Shown here piece after piece: positions 1-8,731 of a stretch of 64,000 nucleotides of DNA. The notes beneath the pieces were generated by a model. The model had not been told where the DNA came from, did no database searches, and saw nothing but the letters and a program-made list of their open reading frames with translations. The stretch is from JAYUJH01 sp043765375 (GTDB taxonomy: Bacteria; Pseudomonadota; Alphaproteobacteria; Rickettsiales; UBA998): NCBI GenBank assembly GCA_043765375.1, contig JAYUJH010000041.1:1-64000 (forward strand). Direction: 5' to 3'. How positions within the stretch are numbered: the stretch's first letter is position 1; each line of letters begins with the position of its first letter. The translations under genes and the position numbers were made by a program.

Positions 1-300
1 GTTAAAAAATCTGATATTGTGGTTGAGCCTGTGCAAATTGCCCAGGTGGAACAGATGGATTTTAAGCGAGCAGATGATCGCCGTTTAAGCAACATTAAAA
101 GAACTGTTGAGCGTGAAATGTCATCAGGTTCTTTTTTCGCTGTAAGTGACAACAGATTTACCATATTCAAAGATGCAAAATCAGGGCAATACATAACCCG
201 CTTCACCAGTTTGCGTGATGGTGCAGTGACTTATGTTCCCGAGCCACAAATATTGAAATTATCTGGTGCAAGCGATTCATATTATGAAATAAACGCATAA
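1..300 (+). CDS. C-terminal part of a flagellar-cluster protein, possibly FlaG-like
   Basis: The reading frame is open from the first base of the window to the TAA at 298-300, so this is the last 99 residues of a gene that starts upstream. The segment around KDAKSGQYITRF, followed by a YVPEPQILKL stretch, has the general shape of the FlaG domain (two short strands around a D-x-x-S/T-G turn and a proline-glutamate end). It also lies directly upstream of fliD and fliS, where flaG sits in many bacteria. The match is loose, so the FlaG assignment is an inference from shape and position. FlaG proteins influence filament length in some species. Confidence 0.55.
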   Translation, partial: VKKSDIVVEPVQIAQVEQMDFKRADDRRLSNIKRTVEREMSSGSFFAVSDNRFTIFKDAKSGQYITRFTSLRDGAVTYVPEPQILKLSGASDSYYEINA

Positions 301-462
301 ATATAATTCTCATATAACTAAACTCTTTCATAATCGCTTTTGGCGCATGTAGCACCCCTAGCAAATATGTATAGCAAAACAATATTAACAAAACGCCCTT
401 AGCAGGGTAAATCAAACAACATAACACTCACAAAACAAAAATAAAAAGAGCAGGTAGCCATC

Positions 463-2217
463 ATGATAGCACAAATAAGCCTTGGAAATGTTTTCACCCA
501 AAATGATCGCAAGGTTATAACGGGGGGAGCAAGCGGAATAGATATTGAGGGTTTAATCAAGGGCATAATGGACGCAAAGCGTCAACCCGCTGTTGTATTA
601 GAAAAAAGCATTGAGAAAAACGTCAAAATCAGTGCTGCTTTTGGTGAAATGCGCACAGTATTGAACAGGTTCAAAGATGCTGCCAATTTATTGCGTAATG
701 CTCCAGGTGTGCAGAACTCTAGTGATAATATATTTGAATATCGCACAGCATCGCTCAATTCAAACACAGCTATTGCCGCCAGCAATTATATGGGGGTGAC
801 GGTCAAGCCCGGCGCAAAGGTAACTAGTTATGAAGTTGAGGTTAATCAAATCGCCGTTAATAATGTGTATGTAACCAACACAATTGCCGTTGCAGATTTG
901 AACACCGCAGTTGTTGGAGTTGGTGCAGGTTTTGCCATTCAAGCGGGAACGTTGAATATTGGTGTAAATGGTACGGCAATCAACTTGGTTGCAGGTGATA
1001 CTTTAGCGCAAGTAACCGCAAAGGTTAATTCAGCAAAGGGGCTATCTGGCGTTGAAGCGGATACAATCAAAGTTGCAAATGGGCAATATCGCCTATCACT
1101 CAAAACTATAAAAACAGGCGCAGCAGAAAATTATAGTTTGACCGCATCACCAATTTTTAGCAATATCGGCTTTGCGATTACTCAAACGGCGACTAATGCA
1201 GTCATCAATGTTGATGGCACAAGTGTGCAGCGCAGTAGCAACTCATTTAGCGATGTGGTTGATGGAGTTGCATTTAATTTGTCGCAGGCAACGCCAGTTT
1301 CCACGAAAGTAACTGTGAAGGTTAAGGCTGATACGGAGGTTGCTAGGCAAGGAATTATGAACTTTGTTAATGCTTATAATGATTTCAAATTATTCGCCTC
1401 CAAGCAATCACAATTGGGTGATAATGGCAAGCCATTGAAGGAATCTCTGCTCGCTGGCAACCAAACATTAAACTTTGTTAATACTCGTGTTAATGCTGAG
1501 ATTGCAAGTGTTGTCAACGGAATTGTGGGTGCGTCAAATCCAAACAGGCTTGCAGATATTGGCATTAAGTTCACTGATTTCCCTGGTGACGCAGATGCTC
1601 CATTCACCCGCAATATTTTAACAGTTGATGAAGACGCACTTAAAACAGCATTGGAATCCAACTTTGATGGTGTGCGAAAAGTATTTGAGTTTGATTATTC
1701 ATCTAACAATACCGACTTTCAAATATTTAAGCGCAGCAATGATTTGGCGGTCACTAATTTTAATGTGAATATTGTTGGCACGACTTATACCGCAACTTAC
1801 CTTGACAGCCTCGGGGCAACTCAAACTGCGATTTTGGACGGAACTCCAGCAACAGGTGGTTCTGGAGTGGTGTTAAATGGCAGGGCTGGAACGCCCCTCG
1901 CTGGTTTGGTGATGATTTATGGTGCGAATGGTGATGCAACAATTTCGGTGAATGCGTCGCAAGGTTTGGGTGATAGGTTATATAATAATCTGGAAGGAAT
2001 GTTAAAAACTGATGTTGGTGCGGTTGATCTTGAACTCAAAGCAATGGCAAGCAAAGATGAACGCTCCAAAACTAGAATAACAACGATTGATTCGCAATTA
2101 TCACGCTATCGTGACCAACTCCTCAACCAATATGCAGCGTTGGAAAAGGCAATCAGTTCCGCCAATACGTTGTTGCAATCGCTTGAAGCGCAATCTAACG
2201 CTCGCAATAATAGGTAG
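463..2217 (+). CDS. fliD: Flagellar filament cap protein FliD (HAP2)
   Basis: The 584-residue product is the filament cap that sits at the distal end of the flagellum and helps exported flagellin fold into the filament. The N-terminal FliD_N signature is at about residues 20-90 (GGASGIDIEGLIKGIMDAKR). The C-terminal FliD_C region has the usual long helix that ends in repeated short heptads (RYRDQLLNQYAALEKAISS). No signal peptide is present, as expected for a substrate of the flagellar type III export system. The ATG at 463 is preceded by a weak GAGCAGG ribosome site. fliS begins six bases after the stop, so the two are surely co-transcribed. Confidence 0.93.
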   Translation: MIAQISLGNVFTQNDRKVITGGASGIDIEGLIKGIMDAKRQPAVVLEKSIEKNVKISAAFGEMRTVLNRFKDAANLLRNAPGVQNSSDNIFEYRTASLNSNTAIAASNYMGVTVKPGAKVTSYEVEVNQIAVNNVYVTNTIAVADLNTAVVGVGAGFAIQAGTLNIGVNGTAINLVAGDTLAQVTAKVNSAKGLSGVEADTIKVANGQYRLSLKTIKTGAAENYSLTASPIFSNIGFAITQTATNAVINVDGTSVQRSSNSFSDVVDGVAFNLSQATPVSTKVTVKVKADTEVARQGIMNFVNAYNDFKLFASKQSQLGDNGKPLKESLLAGNQTLNFVNTRVNAEIASVVNGIVGASNPNRLADIGIKFTDFPGDADAPFTRNILTVDEDALKTALESNFDGVRKVFEFDYSSNNTDFQIFKRSNDLAVTNFNVNIVGTTYTATYLDSLGATQTAILDGTPATGGSGVVLNGRAGTPLAGLVMIYGANGDATISVNASQGLGDRLYNNLEGMLKTDVGAVDLELKAMASKDERSKTRITTIDSQLSRYRDQLLNQYAALEKAISSANTLLQSLEAQSNARNNR

Positions 2218-2223
2218 TTTGAT

Positions 2224-2685
2224 ATGCAGTTTCAAAATCAATATCAGTTTCAAGCATATCAGCAAGCAAGCCATAATGTGGGCAAGGGTAAGCAAATTAT
2301 AATGCTCTATGATGGGGTGATAAGGTTTGTGCAACAAGGTGAATCAGCGCATGAAAAAGGCGAAATTGAGCAGCGCTTTAACTCGTTGCAAAAAGCGATG
2401 AATATAATCACAGGGTTACAATCAAGCCTTGATATGCAAAATTATCCTGAAATATCCACCTCGCTTTATGATTATTACGAAATGATTTACATCAAGTTAA
2501 ACGGGCTTATCAAGGGTGAAAAAACAAATTATGATGAAGTGATTGGTGAGATTAAAAAAATGCGTGATGCTTGGGTTTTCGCTGATGAGAGCCAAGTTGT
2601 GTTGAACTCAAATGTTGCGAGTAACAACGCATTTATTGCTCCCATGGTTGCCAATGAAGCTGGAAGTTTTGCCATCACGGCGTGA
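2224..2685 (+). CDS. fliS: Flagellin export chaperone FliS
   Basis: The 153-residue helical protein matches FliS along most of its length: an N-terminal YQFQAYQQAS segment, the conserved IIMLYDGVIRFV helix near residues 25-37, and the YDYYEMIYIKLNGLIKG region near residues 80-95. FliS binds the C terminus of flagellin in the cytosol, prevents premature polymerisation and delivers it to FlhA. The gene follows fliD with a six-base gap, the classic fliD-fliS order. The last 25 residues are poorly conserved and alanine-rich. Confidence 0.9.
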   Translation: MQFQNQYQFQAYQQASHNVGKGKQIIMLYDGVIRFVQQGESAHEKGEIEQRFNSLQKAMNIITGLQSSLDMQNYPEISTSLYDYYEMIYIKLNGLIKGEKTNYDEVIGEIKKMRDAWVFADESQVVLNSNVASNNAFIAPMVANEAGSFAITA

Positions 2686-2788
2686 GTATATTAAATTGTA
2701 ACTATTATATAGCTATATATTTTACAAAATTATAATGATCTTTTGATCTTTAATCAGTTTATATTGATCAAAATTGAAAATACTATAA

Positions 2789-3232
2789 TCACAAATCCCT
2801 GAGGAACTTCTCAAAATCATCGCTCTCATGGAAATTACGATAAACCGATGCGTAACGAATATACGCTACTTTATCAATTTTCTGCAATTCATTCATCACC
2901 ATCTGCCCAATCGCCTGAGTTGCTATATCACCATCATTATTGCTCTCCAAATCCCGCACAATACGTTGCGATGCTTGCTCAATAATAGTGCTAGCGACGG
3001 GGCGTTTGCGCAAAGCAATTTGCATGGAACGCATGATTTTATCCGCATCAAATAACTTGCGCTCACCATTGCTTTTTATCACGTTAAACTCCCGCAATTG
3101 CACCCGCTCAAATGTTGTGAATCGGGAATCGCACTCACCACAATAACGACGGCGACGAATGGTTGCGCCATCATCGCTTGGGCGGGAATCTTTCACTTGC
3201 GTATCAGCGAACCCACAAAACGGACATTTCAT
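2789..3232 (-). CDS. nrdR: Transcriptional repressor NrdR
   Basis: NrdR senses dATP/ATP and represses ribonucleotide reductase genes by binding NrdR boxes. The 147-residue product has the N-terminal zinc ribbon (CPFCG at residues 3-7, CGECDSRFTTFE near 31-42) and then the ATP-cone domain (about residues 48-138, beginning VIKSNGERKLFD). The length is typical. The ATG at 3232 overlaps the stop of the upstream membrane-protein gene in an ATGA arrangement, so it is translationally coupled to it. In many alphaproteobacteria nrdR follows glyA directly; here two unknown genes lie between. Confidence 0.95.
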   Translation of the reverse strand: MKCPFCGFADTQVKDSRPSDDGATIRRRRYCGECDSRFTTFERVQLREFNVIKSNGERKLFDADKIMRSMQIALRKRPVASTIIEQASQRIVRDLESNNDGDIATQAIGQMVMNELQKIDKVAYIRYASVYRNFHESDDFEKFLRDL

Positions 3233-3876
3233 GGGGTGTGATTCTCTTGTGGGGTTGAAGGTGCAGGCGCAACATTGCTTGGAATGGGCGGGTTAGCCCT
3301 CTCCATCGCTTGCGGAATATTGTTATTATATCTTACAAAAGATTCAATTTTTTTATCCATCTGATTTGTAATATAACTAATACCAAAAAACAATGCCGCT
3401 AAAATGATACCTATAACCCACCTTGTGTTTTCTTTAGACGATTTTTCTATTTTAGTTTCAAACTCTGCCATTTTAGTGCCAAATCCAGCTATTTTCACCT
3501 CCAAATCAGATTGAACTTTGCCAATTTTTACAGTCATATCAGCGTTTAATGTTGTTATTTGATTTTTCAATTCCTGCGATAATTGCGTAGCAATCTTGGC
3601 TGGCATGGCTTCAATGCTTGCTTCCAGCTTTTGTTGATGCTCACGCATATGTTCATAATTAGCTTCCAATTTACCAACTGTTTTTGCAATATCCTCACTC
3701 ACAACTATTTTCTCCTCAACTTTTCCATAATACTCTATATCTGTTAAGTATTTATTAACTGGATTAACAGGCGCTGCGGAAGGTATTGTTTGGCTAGAAG
3801 GTTTGCTAGTTGATACTCCATTATCCCATTGTTTTGGATAAACAACGTTGTTTTCAATTTCTTCTTCATGCATCAT
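3229..3876 (-). CDS. Unknown one-span membrane protein with long coiled coil (cassette 1, gene B)
   Basis: I do not recognise a family. The 215-residue protein has a disordered, Pro/Ser-rich start (1-45), a predicted long coiled coil (about 60-150, with regular I/L/M spacing), one transmembrane helix (about 153-170, WVIGIILAALFFGISYI) and a short proline-rich tail. It overlaps the preceding gene by 11 bp and nrdR by 4 bp, so it is embedded in the glyA-to-nrdR transcript. An analogous gene, also with one membrane span and a coil but in reverse order, follows a related partner at 59291-59683. Function is unknown; a role as membrane anchor or sensor for its partner is inference. Confidence 0.8.
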   Translation of the reverse strand: MMHEEEIENNVVYPKQWDNGVSTSKPSSQTIPSAAPVNPVNKYLTDIEYYGKVEEKIVVSEDIAKTVGKLEANYEHMREHQQKLEASIEAMPAKIATQLSQELKNQITTLNADMTVKIGKVQSDLEVKIAGFGTKMAEFETKIEKSSKENTRWVIGIILAALFFGISYITNQMDKKIESFVRYNNNIPQAMERANPPIPSNVAPAPSTPQENHTP

Positions 3877-4534
3877 AATCTTTTGCTATCATGTTAGATT
3901 TTTCTTTTATTTTATCAAAAATATTATCTATATTAGTTACAAAATCTAGCGTAGACCTCATTCTTGTTGCATCATTTATTTTTCTATCATAATTGGCGTT
4001 GAAAATAATCCCTTTTATTTCTGCGGAGGTTGGAAAAGTAACTCCTCCTGAATTAATTGAAATTGTTGTAGATTCTTGTTTTATTTTATCCTCATATACC
4101 AATGTATAAGAAGTTTCTGTTGGTTTTTCATTAATTGAAAAATGCAATTTGTTATTTAATACATCATTTGGATTTTCTTTTGGAATAATGAAGCTATAAT
4201 TTAATCCCGTATGATTAATATTATATTTAATGGCAATATTGGAAAATTGTTCTGCAATTTGTATGATATTTGCGAAAGTGACATCTTGATTTTGTATAGC
4301 GTCCTGGCGTATTTCTGCAAAATCTGGTTGTATGCTTATTATAACGTTATTACGAAACTTAAATGATTGAAAGGGTATACCATCTGGGTGCAATTTTCCT
4401 AATATTTCCCAGTTATCATCTCTTTTAGGAATGATTTTATTTGGATTTGTTATGAAATCGCTAAAAGGAATAACTCCCCCGTTTTCAGGCGAAACTCTAA
4501 ACGCAAGTGAAACAAAAACGTCTATTTTATCCAT
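3866..4534 (-). CDS. Unknown soluble protein (cassette 1, gene A)
   Basis: The 222-residue protein has no signal peptide or membrane span and no family I can name. Distinctive stretches are NNVIISIQPDFAEI (near 62-75), a helix with IIQIAEQF, then HTGLNYSFII (near 108-117) and IKGIIFNANYDRKI near 174-187, ending in a charged helix. The same order of elements recurs in the product of 58565-59287 (GLNFFMLL, FVVLEANYHYEL, terminal lysine-rich helix), so the two look like remote homologues. The ATG at 4534 has a strong AGGAGAT ribosome site and lies 11 bp after glyA. Gene B overlaps its 3' end by 11 bp. Confidence 0.8.
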   Translation of the reverse strand: MDKIDVFVSLAFRVSPENGGVIPFSDFITNPNKIIPKRDDNWEILGKLHPDGIPFQSFKFRNNVIISIQPDFAEIRQDAIQNQDVTFANIIQIAEQFSNIAIKYNINHTGLNYSFIIPKENPNDVLNNKLHFSINEKPTETSYTLVYEDKIKQESTTISINSGGVTFPTSAEIKGIIFNANYDRKINDATRMRSTLDFVTNIDNIFDKIKEKSNMIAKDYDA

Positions 4535-4545
4535 TGTAATATCTC

Positions 4546-5904
4546 CTACAAATCATAAATGGGGAAGCGGGCGCAAAGGGCTTGAACTTTGGCTTTGACT
4601 GATTGCTCAGTTGCGCCATTATTTTCGGGAGATTTTACTAATCCGTCCAGCACATCACCAATATATTCACCAATCAAGCAAAACTCCTCCAAGCTAAAAC
4701 CACGAGTTGTTCCTGCTGGCGTGCCTAAGCGAATGCCAGAAGTTATCATTGGTGGTTGCGGATCAAACGGGATAGCATTTTTGTTACATGTTAATCCCGA
4801 ACGCTCTAGGCTTTCCTCCGCTGCTTTGCCCGTTAATCCTTTTGGACGCAAATCAACCAACACAATATGGTTATCTGTTCCACCAGTGACAATATCCACC
4901 CCACGAGCAGTTAAAGTTTTGGCAAGCTCCCTTGCGTTATTGATAATCGCTTGACCATAAACTTTGAATGATGGTTGCAACGCCTCGCCATAAGCAACTG
5001 CTTTGCCTGCCATCACATGAACCAATGGCCCGCCTTGAATCCCTGGGAACACAGCTGATTGCAATGCGGCAGCTAAAGTTACATCTGCGCCAGATTTAGT
5101 TTTGCGCACTACCATATCAGGGTTGGTTGACAATATCATTCCACCACGAGGGCCACGCAAAGTTTTGTGGGTGGTGGTTGTGACAATATGCGCATGTGGC
5201 AATGGTGAAGGATATGCTCCAGCAGCGACTAACCCTGAAATATGCGCCATATCAACCAGTAAGTAAGCCCCGATTTCATCAGCAATTGCACGGAACTTTG
5301 CCCAATCCAACACACGAGGATAAGCCGAGAATCCTGCAATAATCATTTTTGGCTTATGCTCACGGGCGAGCGCTTCAACTTCTGCGTAATCCACCAATCC
5401 AGTATCTTTATGCACACCATAATGCACGGCGTTAAACCATTTACCTGATTGATTAACTGATGCACCATGAGTTAAATGTCCACCAGCTGCTAAGGATTGC
5501 CCCATTATCGTATCATGTGGTTGCAATAATGCGGTGAACACGGCTTGATTAGCTTGAGATCCAGAGTTAGGTTGCACATTGGCATAAGCGCAAGCAAACA
5601 ATTCTTTCGCACGGTCAATCGCTAATTGCTCCACCACATCGGCGAACTCGCACCCGCCATAATAACGTTTATTGGGGTATCCTTCCGCATATTTATTGGT
5701 GAATACGCTCCCTTGCGCTTCCATCACGGCACGGGAAACAATATTCTCGGAGGCGATTAATTCCACCCCGTTTTTTTGCCGTTGATATTCATTTTGAATG
5801 GCGTTAAAAACTGCGCTATCACGCTCAGCAAGGGTTGCGTGGAAATAGCGAGGCTCAGTGACAGCTTGGTTATTGGTTTGTGGTTTAATTGCGGCATTAT
5901 TCAT
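4546..5904 (-). CDS. glyA: Serine hydroxymethyltransferase
   Basis: This PLP enzyme converts serine and tetrahydrofolate to glycine and 5,10-methylene-THF, the main source of one-carbon units. The 452-residue product has the SHMT hallmarks: ELIASEN (48-54), KYAEGYPNKRYYGG (71-84), VDMAHISGL (217-225) and the PLP lysine in TTTTHKTLRGPRGG (Lys247). It is about 25-30 residues longer than usual because of an N-terminal extension rich in Asn/Gln/Ala before RYFHATLAERD. The ATG at 5904 gives that extension and I see no better internal start. It heads a minus-strand operon with the cassette genes and nrdR. Confidence 0.96.
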   Translation of the reverse strand: MNNAAIKPQTNNQAVTEPRYFHATLAERDSAVFNAIQNEYQRQKNGVELIASENIVSRAVMEAQGSVFTNKYAEGYPNKRYYGGCEFADVVEQLAIDRAKELFACAYANVQPNSGSQANQAVFTALLQPHDTIMGQSLAAGGHLTHGASVNQSGKWFNAVHYGVHKDTGLVDYAEVEALAREHKPKMIIAGFSAYPRVLDWAKFRAIADEIGAYLLVDMAHISGLVAAGAYPSPLPHAHIVTTTTHKTLRGPRGGMILSTNPDMVVRKTKSGADVTLAAALQSAVFPGIQGGPLVHVMAGKAVAYGEALQPSFKVYGQAIINNARELAKTLTARGVDIVTGGTDNHIVLVDLRPKGLTGKAAEESLERSGLTCNKNAIPFDPQPPMITSGIRLGTPAGTTRGFSLEEFCLIGEYIGDVLDGLVKSPENNGATEQSVKAKVQALCARFPIYDL

Positions 5905-6122
5905 GTTAAAAAAATCCTTGTTAATATTTGCGAAATGTGATGTTAAAAATAAATTATTAAATGATAACTTAGTTTATTTTGTTGCATTTGTCACTAACTC
6001 GCTTTGATTTTTTGAATAAAATATTGTTAATTAAACAAGTAATATTTGAAGTAATTATCTATTCATTGATTATTATTGTTTTACTTCATGAAATTGTCAC
6101 TTTATTTGGTTATTATATATTT

Positions 6123-7313
6123 ATGTTAGAACAGTTACTCGGAATGCTCACAAATAAAAAACCAGAAAGCAACGCCAGCAACAAGGAGGGAGGAGGCAAT
6201 TCACCTCCCCCTGCACAATCCATGCAAGATATGGCAGGGAGTGCGCTCGGAGGTATTGCTGGTGGAGTGATTGAGGCGGTAAAGCCTGCCATTCTACCAA
6301 TCGCAGCACTCCTCGGTGGCTTAGCAATATTCAACCCAGATATGCGTGAAAAAATTATGGGTATGTTTGGCGGGGTCATGAAAATGCTTGGCATGGGTGG
6401 TGGTGAGAAAAGCCCCGAGGAAACAACTGGTCGCCAAGATAGCCCAAGTAATTATGGAAACGACCCTTTGGCATCAGCCAAGACCTCTTTAACTAATGCA
6501 AAAGAATCTTTAATGGGTTCTAACTCCACAAAGTTTAATCCCGCTAAAGATGGAGTATCTTATGCTAGAAATGCAGGTGCGGAGGGCAGGGAGTTCCTAA
6601 ACGCCAAGGATTATGAAGGAAAAATATCAATTCCACAAACTGTTATTGATGATGCTAAGGCTAAGAATAAAGATGTAGAAAAAGTTTATGCTATGATTAC
6701 CATAGACGCAAGCAACAATAATGGTGTTGCGGTGGCACGTGGTTTTCATGTTTTTCATGATTTGGAGAAAAATACAACAAAATTAATTCCATTTGTTTCT
6801 GGTGGGGCAGCTGGCGTTGACAATGCTAAAGATTCTAAATCAGTAGAGGCAACCAACAGTGCGCCAATGCCCTTCTTGGTAACTGATGCAACCAAGAAAG
6901 GTGATGGAATTAATCGCATTGGTAAAATTGCAAGCGCAGATTTCAAAACTAATGACGAGTTTGGTTTTTTTGTTGAATATGATGATGGATTGGATAATAG
7001 AAGTGGAATTGGTTCGCATGAAAACTTAAGACATGGTAGCAAGGGCGGTCAGGGAATATCAAAAGGTTGTCCAGTTGTTCGTCCCAATGATGTTGGCAGT
7101 ATGCAAACGCTAATGAAAGAATATGGCGTTGCTAGCGGAAGCAGTTTTTATATATTAGATTCAACTGAAACTGTGAATACTTCAGAAAACGCTGTGAAAA
7201 ATATCGCTAAATCTATGGGCGGAATAACACATTCTGATGCTAGCACAGGAAACAAAATATCATCAGAAGTTCCTCAAGCTAAGCTAACTCCTGAACGAAT
7301 AATAGCGAAATAA
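6123..7313 (+). CDS. L,D-transpeptidase-like (YkuD_2-type) protein with glycine-rich membrane segment
   Basis: The 396-residue product starts at ATG 6123; an in-frame TTG at 5979 would add 48 hydrophobic residues that look like translated AT-rich leader. After a Gly/Pro-rich start there is a hydrophobic segment (about 40-62, IAGGVIEAVKPAILPIAALLGG). The C-terminal half contains VYAMITIDAS, GFHVFHDL and then RHGSKGG...SKGCPVV, with His304 and Cys316. This follows the layout of murein L,D-transpeptidase catalytic domains of the YkuD_2 type, which carry HG and GRSWGCPAV motifs and cross-link peptidoglycan with a catalytic cysteine. There is no classical signal peptide, so the route to the periplasm is unclear. 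It is followed by another unusual gene. Confidence 0.6.
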   Translation: MLEQLLGMLTNKKPESNASNKEGGGNSPPPAQSMQDMAGSALGGIAGGVIEAVKPAILPIAALLGGLAIFNPDMREKIMGMFGGVMKMLGMGGGEKSPEETTGRQDSPSNYGNDPLASAKTSLTNAKESLMGSNSTKFNPAKDGVSYARNAGAEGREFLNAKDYEGKISIPQTVIDDAKAKNKDVEKVYAMITIDASNNNGVAVARGFHVFHDLEKNTTKLIPFVSGGAAGVDNAKDSKSVEATNSAPMPFLVTDATKKGDGINRIGKIASADFKTNDEFGFFVEYDDGLDNRSGIGSHENLRHGSKGGQGISKGCPVVRPNDVGSMQTLMKEYGVASGSSFYILDSTETVNTSENAVKNIAKSMGGITHSDASTGNKISSEVPQAKLTPERIIAK

Positions 7314-7360
7314 CCTTAAAACAAAACATACGGCAAAACAAATTACAGGATTTTTAGATT

Positions 7361-7438
7361 ATGATTTCAAGTTCAGAAGTTGAGAAAAAAGCAGTTAAGG
7401 GTGATATAGCCGCAACCGCCCGTGCAATGAATGGTTAG
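7361..7438 (+). CDS. Possible 25-residue leader or microprotein
   Basis: A short ATG-to-TAG frame (product begins MISSSEVEKKAV and ends ARAMNG) lies between the L,D-transpeptidase-like gene and the next gene. It has an AGGA ribosome site nine bases upstream, and its stop lies 12 bases before the following start. Composition is protein-like, with Lys/Glu and an Ala-rich end, but the frame is too short to test by coding statistics. It may be a leader peptide, a remnant, or chance. Confidence 0.25.
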   Translation: MISSSEVEKKAVKGDIAATARAMNG

Positions 7439-7450
7439 GGAATAAATATT

Positions 7451-8533
7451 ATGGCAAAAAACGCAAGTTTTAATGGTATCGCATCAGGGTTGTTCACCGC
7501 ACCGCAGGATAAAAACGGTGGTAGTGAGGAATATCATATTGATATGAAGTTCAAAGATTTAATTGCCAAAGGTGATTGGAAAAGCGTTGTTGAGATATTA
7601 GACACTGTATCTAAGCAATATGAATCACGTGGGCTGCATATGGAGTTTTCTAACAGTGGCGTTGGAGGAGAAAAGTGGAATCATAACGCCTCACCAGATG
7701 CAAAAATGGCACTCGCCAAGCAAGCAGTTGGTGCGCATAATCATAACCCAGCAACAACTGGTTTTTCTTTGGATTTCTATATTGTTCCACAGGGCAAAGA
7801 TAGATTTGACGCTTCTGTTTCCAAACCAACTGAAATGGCTTTAGCAGTTCCCGAGGGTGGAGCAGTGCGCTATTTTACTGGTGGAGGTTATGGGAATAAT
7901 GCGCAAGTTTTAGGAAAAGATGGCAAAGAATTATTCACCATAGGGCATGGAGGCACTAACAACCCATTGCCGAAAAACTTTGATGTTACCCCTCAATTTT
8001 TAGCTTCAAAAAACATCACTCCAGTTGGTGACCCAAAAGCTCCCGCACCTACGCCATCATCTGCGATTGCTGGAAAGCAAAATCTGCCAACTGAAGAAGA
8101 AGCAAAAAACAGCATTGAGAAGAAAGGAGCTAAAAACACATATCAAGATATGATGTCAAATATGTTTGGTGGTGGTAACGAGCAGGGTGGTGGTGGATTT
8201 TTAGGTTTCATGCTTTTTGCATTGGTTGCTATGGCATCAGGTCAAAACCTAGAAGGGATTCAAAAGCATGATACTGATGAAAAAAGAAATGCTGAATTAG
8301 AACGAATTGATGAACAAAGGAGGCAGGGACAATCCAAGCTAAATAACGACATTGTTCTTGCAAAGCCCGCGACAACTCCTTCTGTTCAATCTAAACAATC
8401 AAACGGCATTCAAATCTCACCTGATATATTACCAGCTACTCCAATATCCCAAGCGCAAACTATTGCAACTAACGAACCACCAGCATCAACTCCTCAAATT
8501 ATAAGCAGCAATAGAGTGAGTGTAAATATTTAG
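7451..8533 (+). CDS. Unknown protein with hydrolase-like N-terminal domain and one membrane segment
   Basis: The 360-residue product is not assignable by name. Residues 20-180 form a globular domain with YESRGLHMEFSNSGVGG, then a His-rich turn (GAHNHNPATTGFSLDFY), and later a Gly-rich stretch with YFTGGGYGN and GKELFTIGHGG. The spacing of His and Asp residues recalls zinc-dependent peptidoglycan peptidases (M15 or M23 types), but no exact motif is met, so this is suggestive only. After a linker there is a hydrophobic segment (about 250-265, GGFLGFMLFALVAMA) and a Gln/Thr/Pro-rich tail. It lies 12 bp after a putative small frame and downstream of the L,D-transpeptidase-like gene, so the pair may act together on the cell wall. 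Confidence 0.6.
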   Translation: MAKNASFNGIASGLFTAPQDKNGGSEEYHIDMKFKDLIAKGDWKSVVEILDTVSKQYESRGLHMEFSNSGVGGEKWNHNASPDAKMALAKQAVGAHNHNPATTGFSLDFYIVPQGKDRFDASVSKPTEMALAVPEGGAVRYFTGGGYGNNAQVLGKDGKELFTIGHGGTNNPLPKNFDVTPQFLASKNITPVGDPKAPAPTPSSAIAGKQNLPTEEEAKNSIEKKGAKNTYQDMMSNMFGGGNEQGGGGFLGFMLFALVAMASGQNLEGIQKHDTDEKRNAELERIDEQRRQGQSKLNNDIVLAKPATTPSVQSKQSNGIQISPDILPATPISQAQTIATNEPPASTPQIISSNRVSVNI

Positions 8534-8731
8534 CGATAACAATATCCACATCTATAGCATTTTCACATTTGAATGATATAAAATAGGCGTCATGCAAACG
8601 TGAAACCACTATAATATTGTTGCAAAATCATAATAAATTAATTAGTTTGTTGTTATAAGAATTATGTTTATAATATGTAACTGTGTTGCAAGTGAAAGTT
8701 TGCGATGCGGTGGGATAATTAGGATTTATTT

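Noticed and set aside
339..356. Sigma-54 promoter candidate (TGGCGC...GCAC) upstream of fliD
   Set aside because: The distance between the GG and GC elements is two bases shorter than the strict sigma-54 spacing.
5979..6122. TTG-initiated 48-residue hydrophobic N-terminal extension of the L,D-transpeptidase-like protein
   Set aside because: It is AT-rich leader-type sequence with no ribosome site, and ATG 6123 gives a well-formed protein start. A membrane anchor there cannot be fully excluded.
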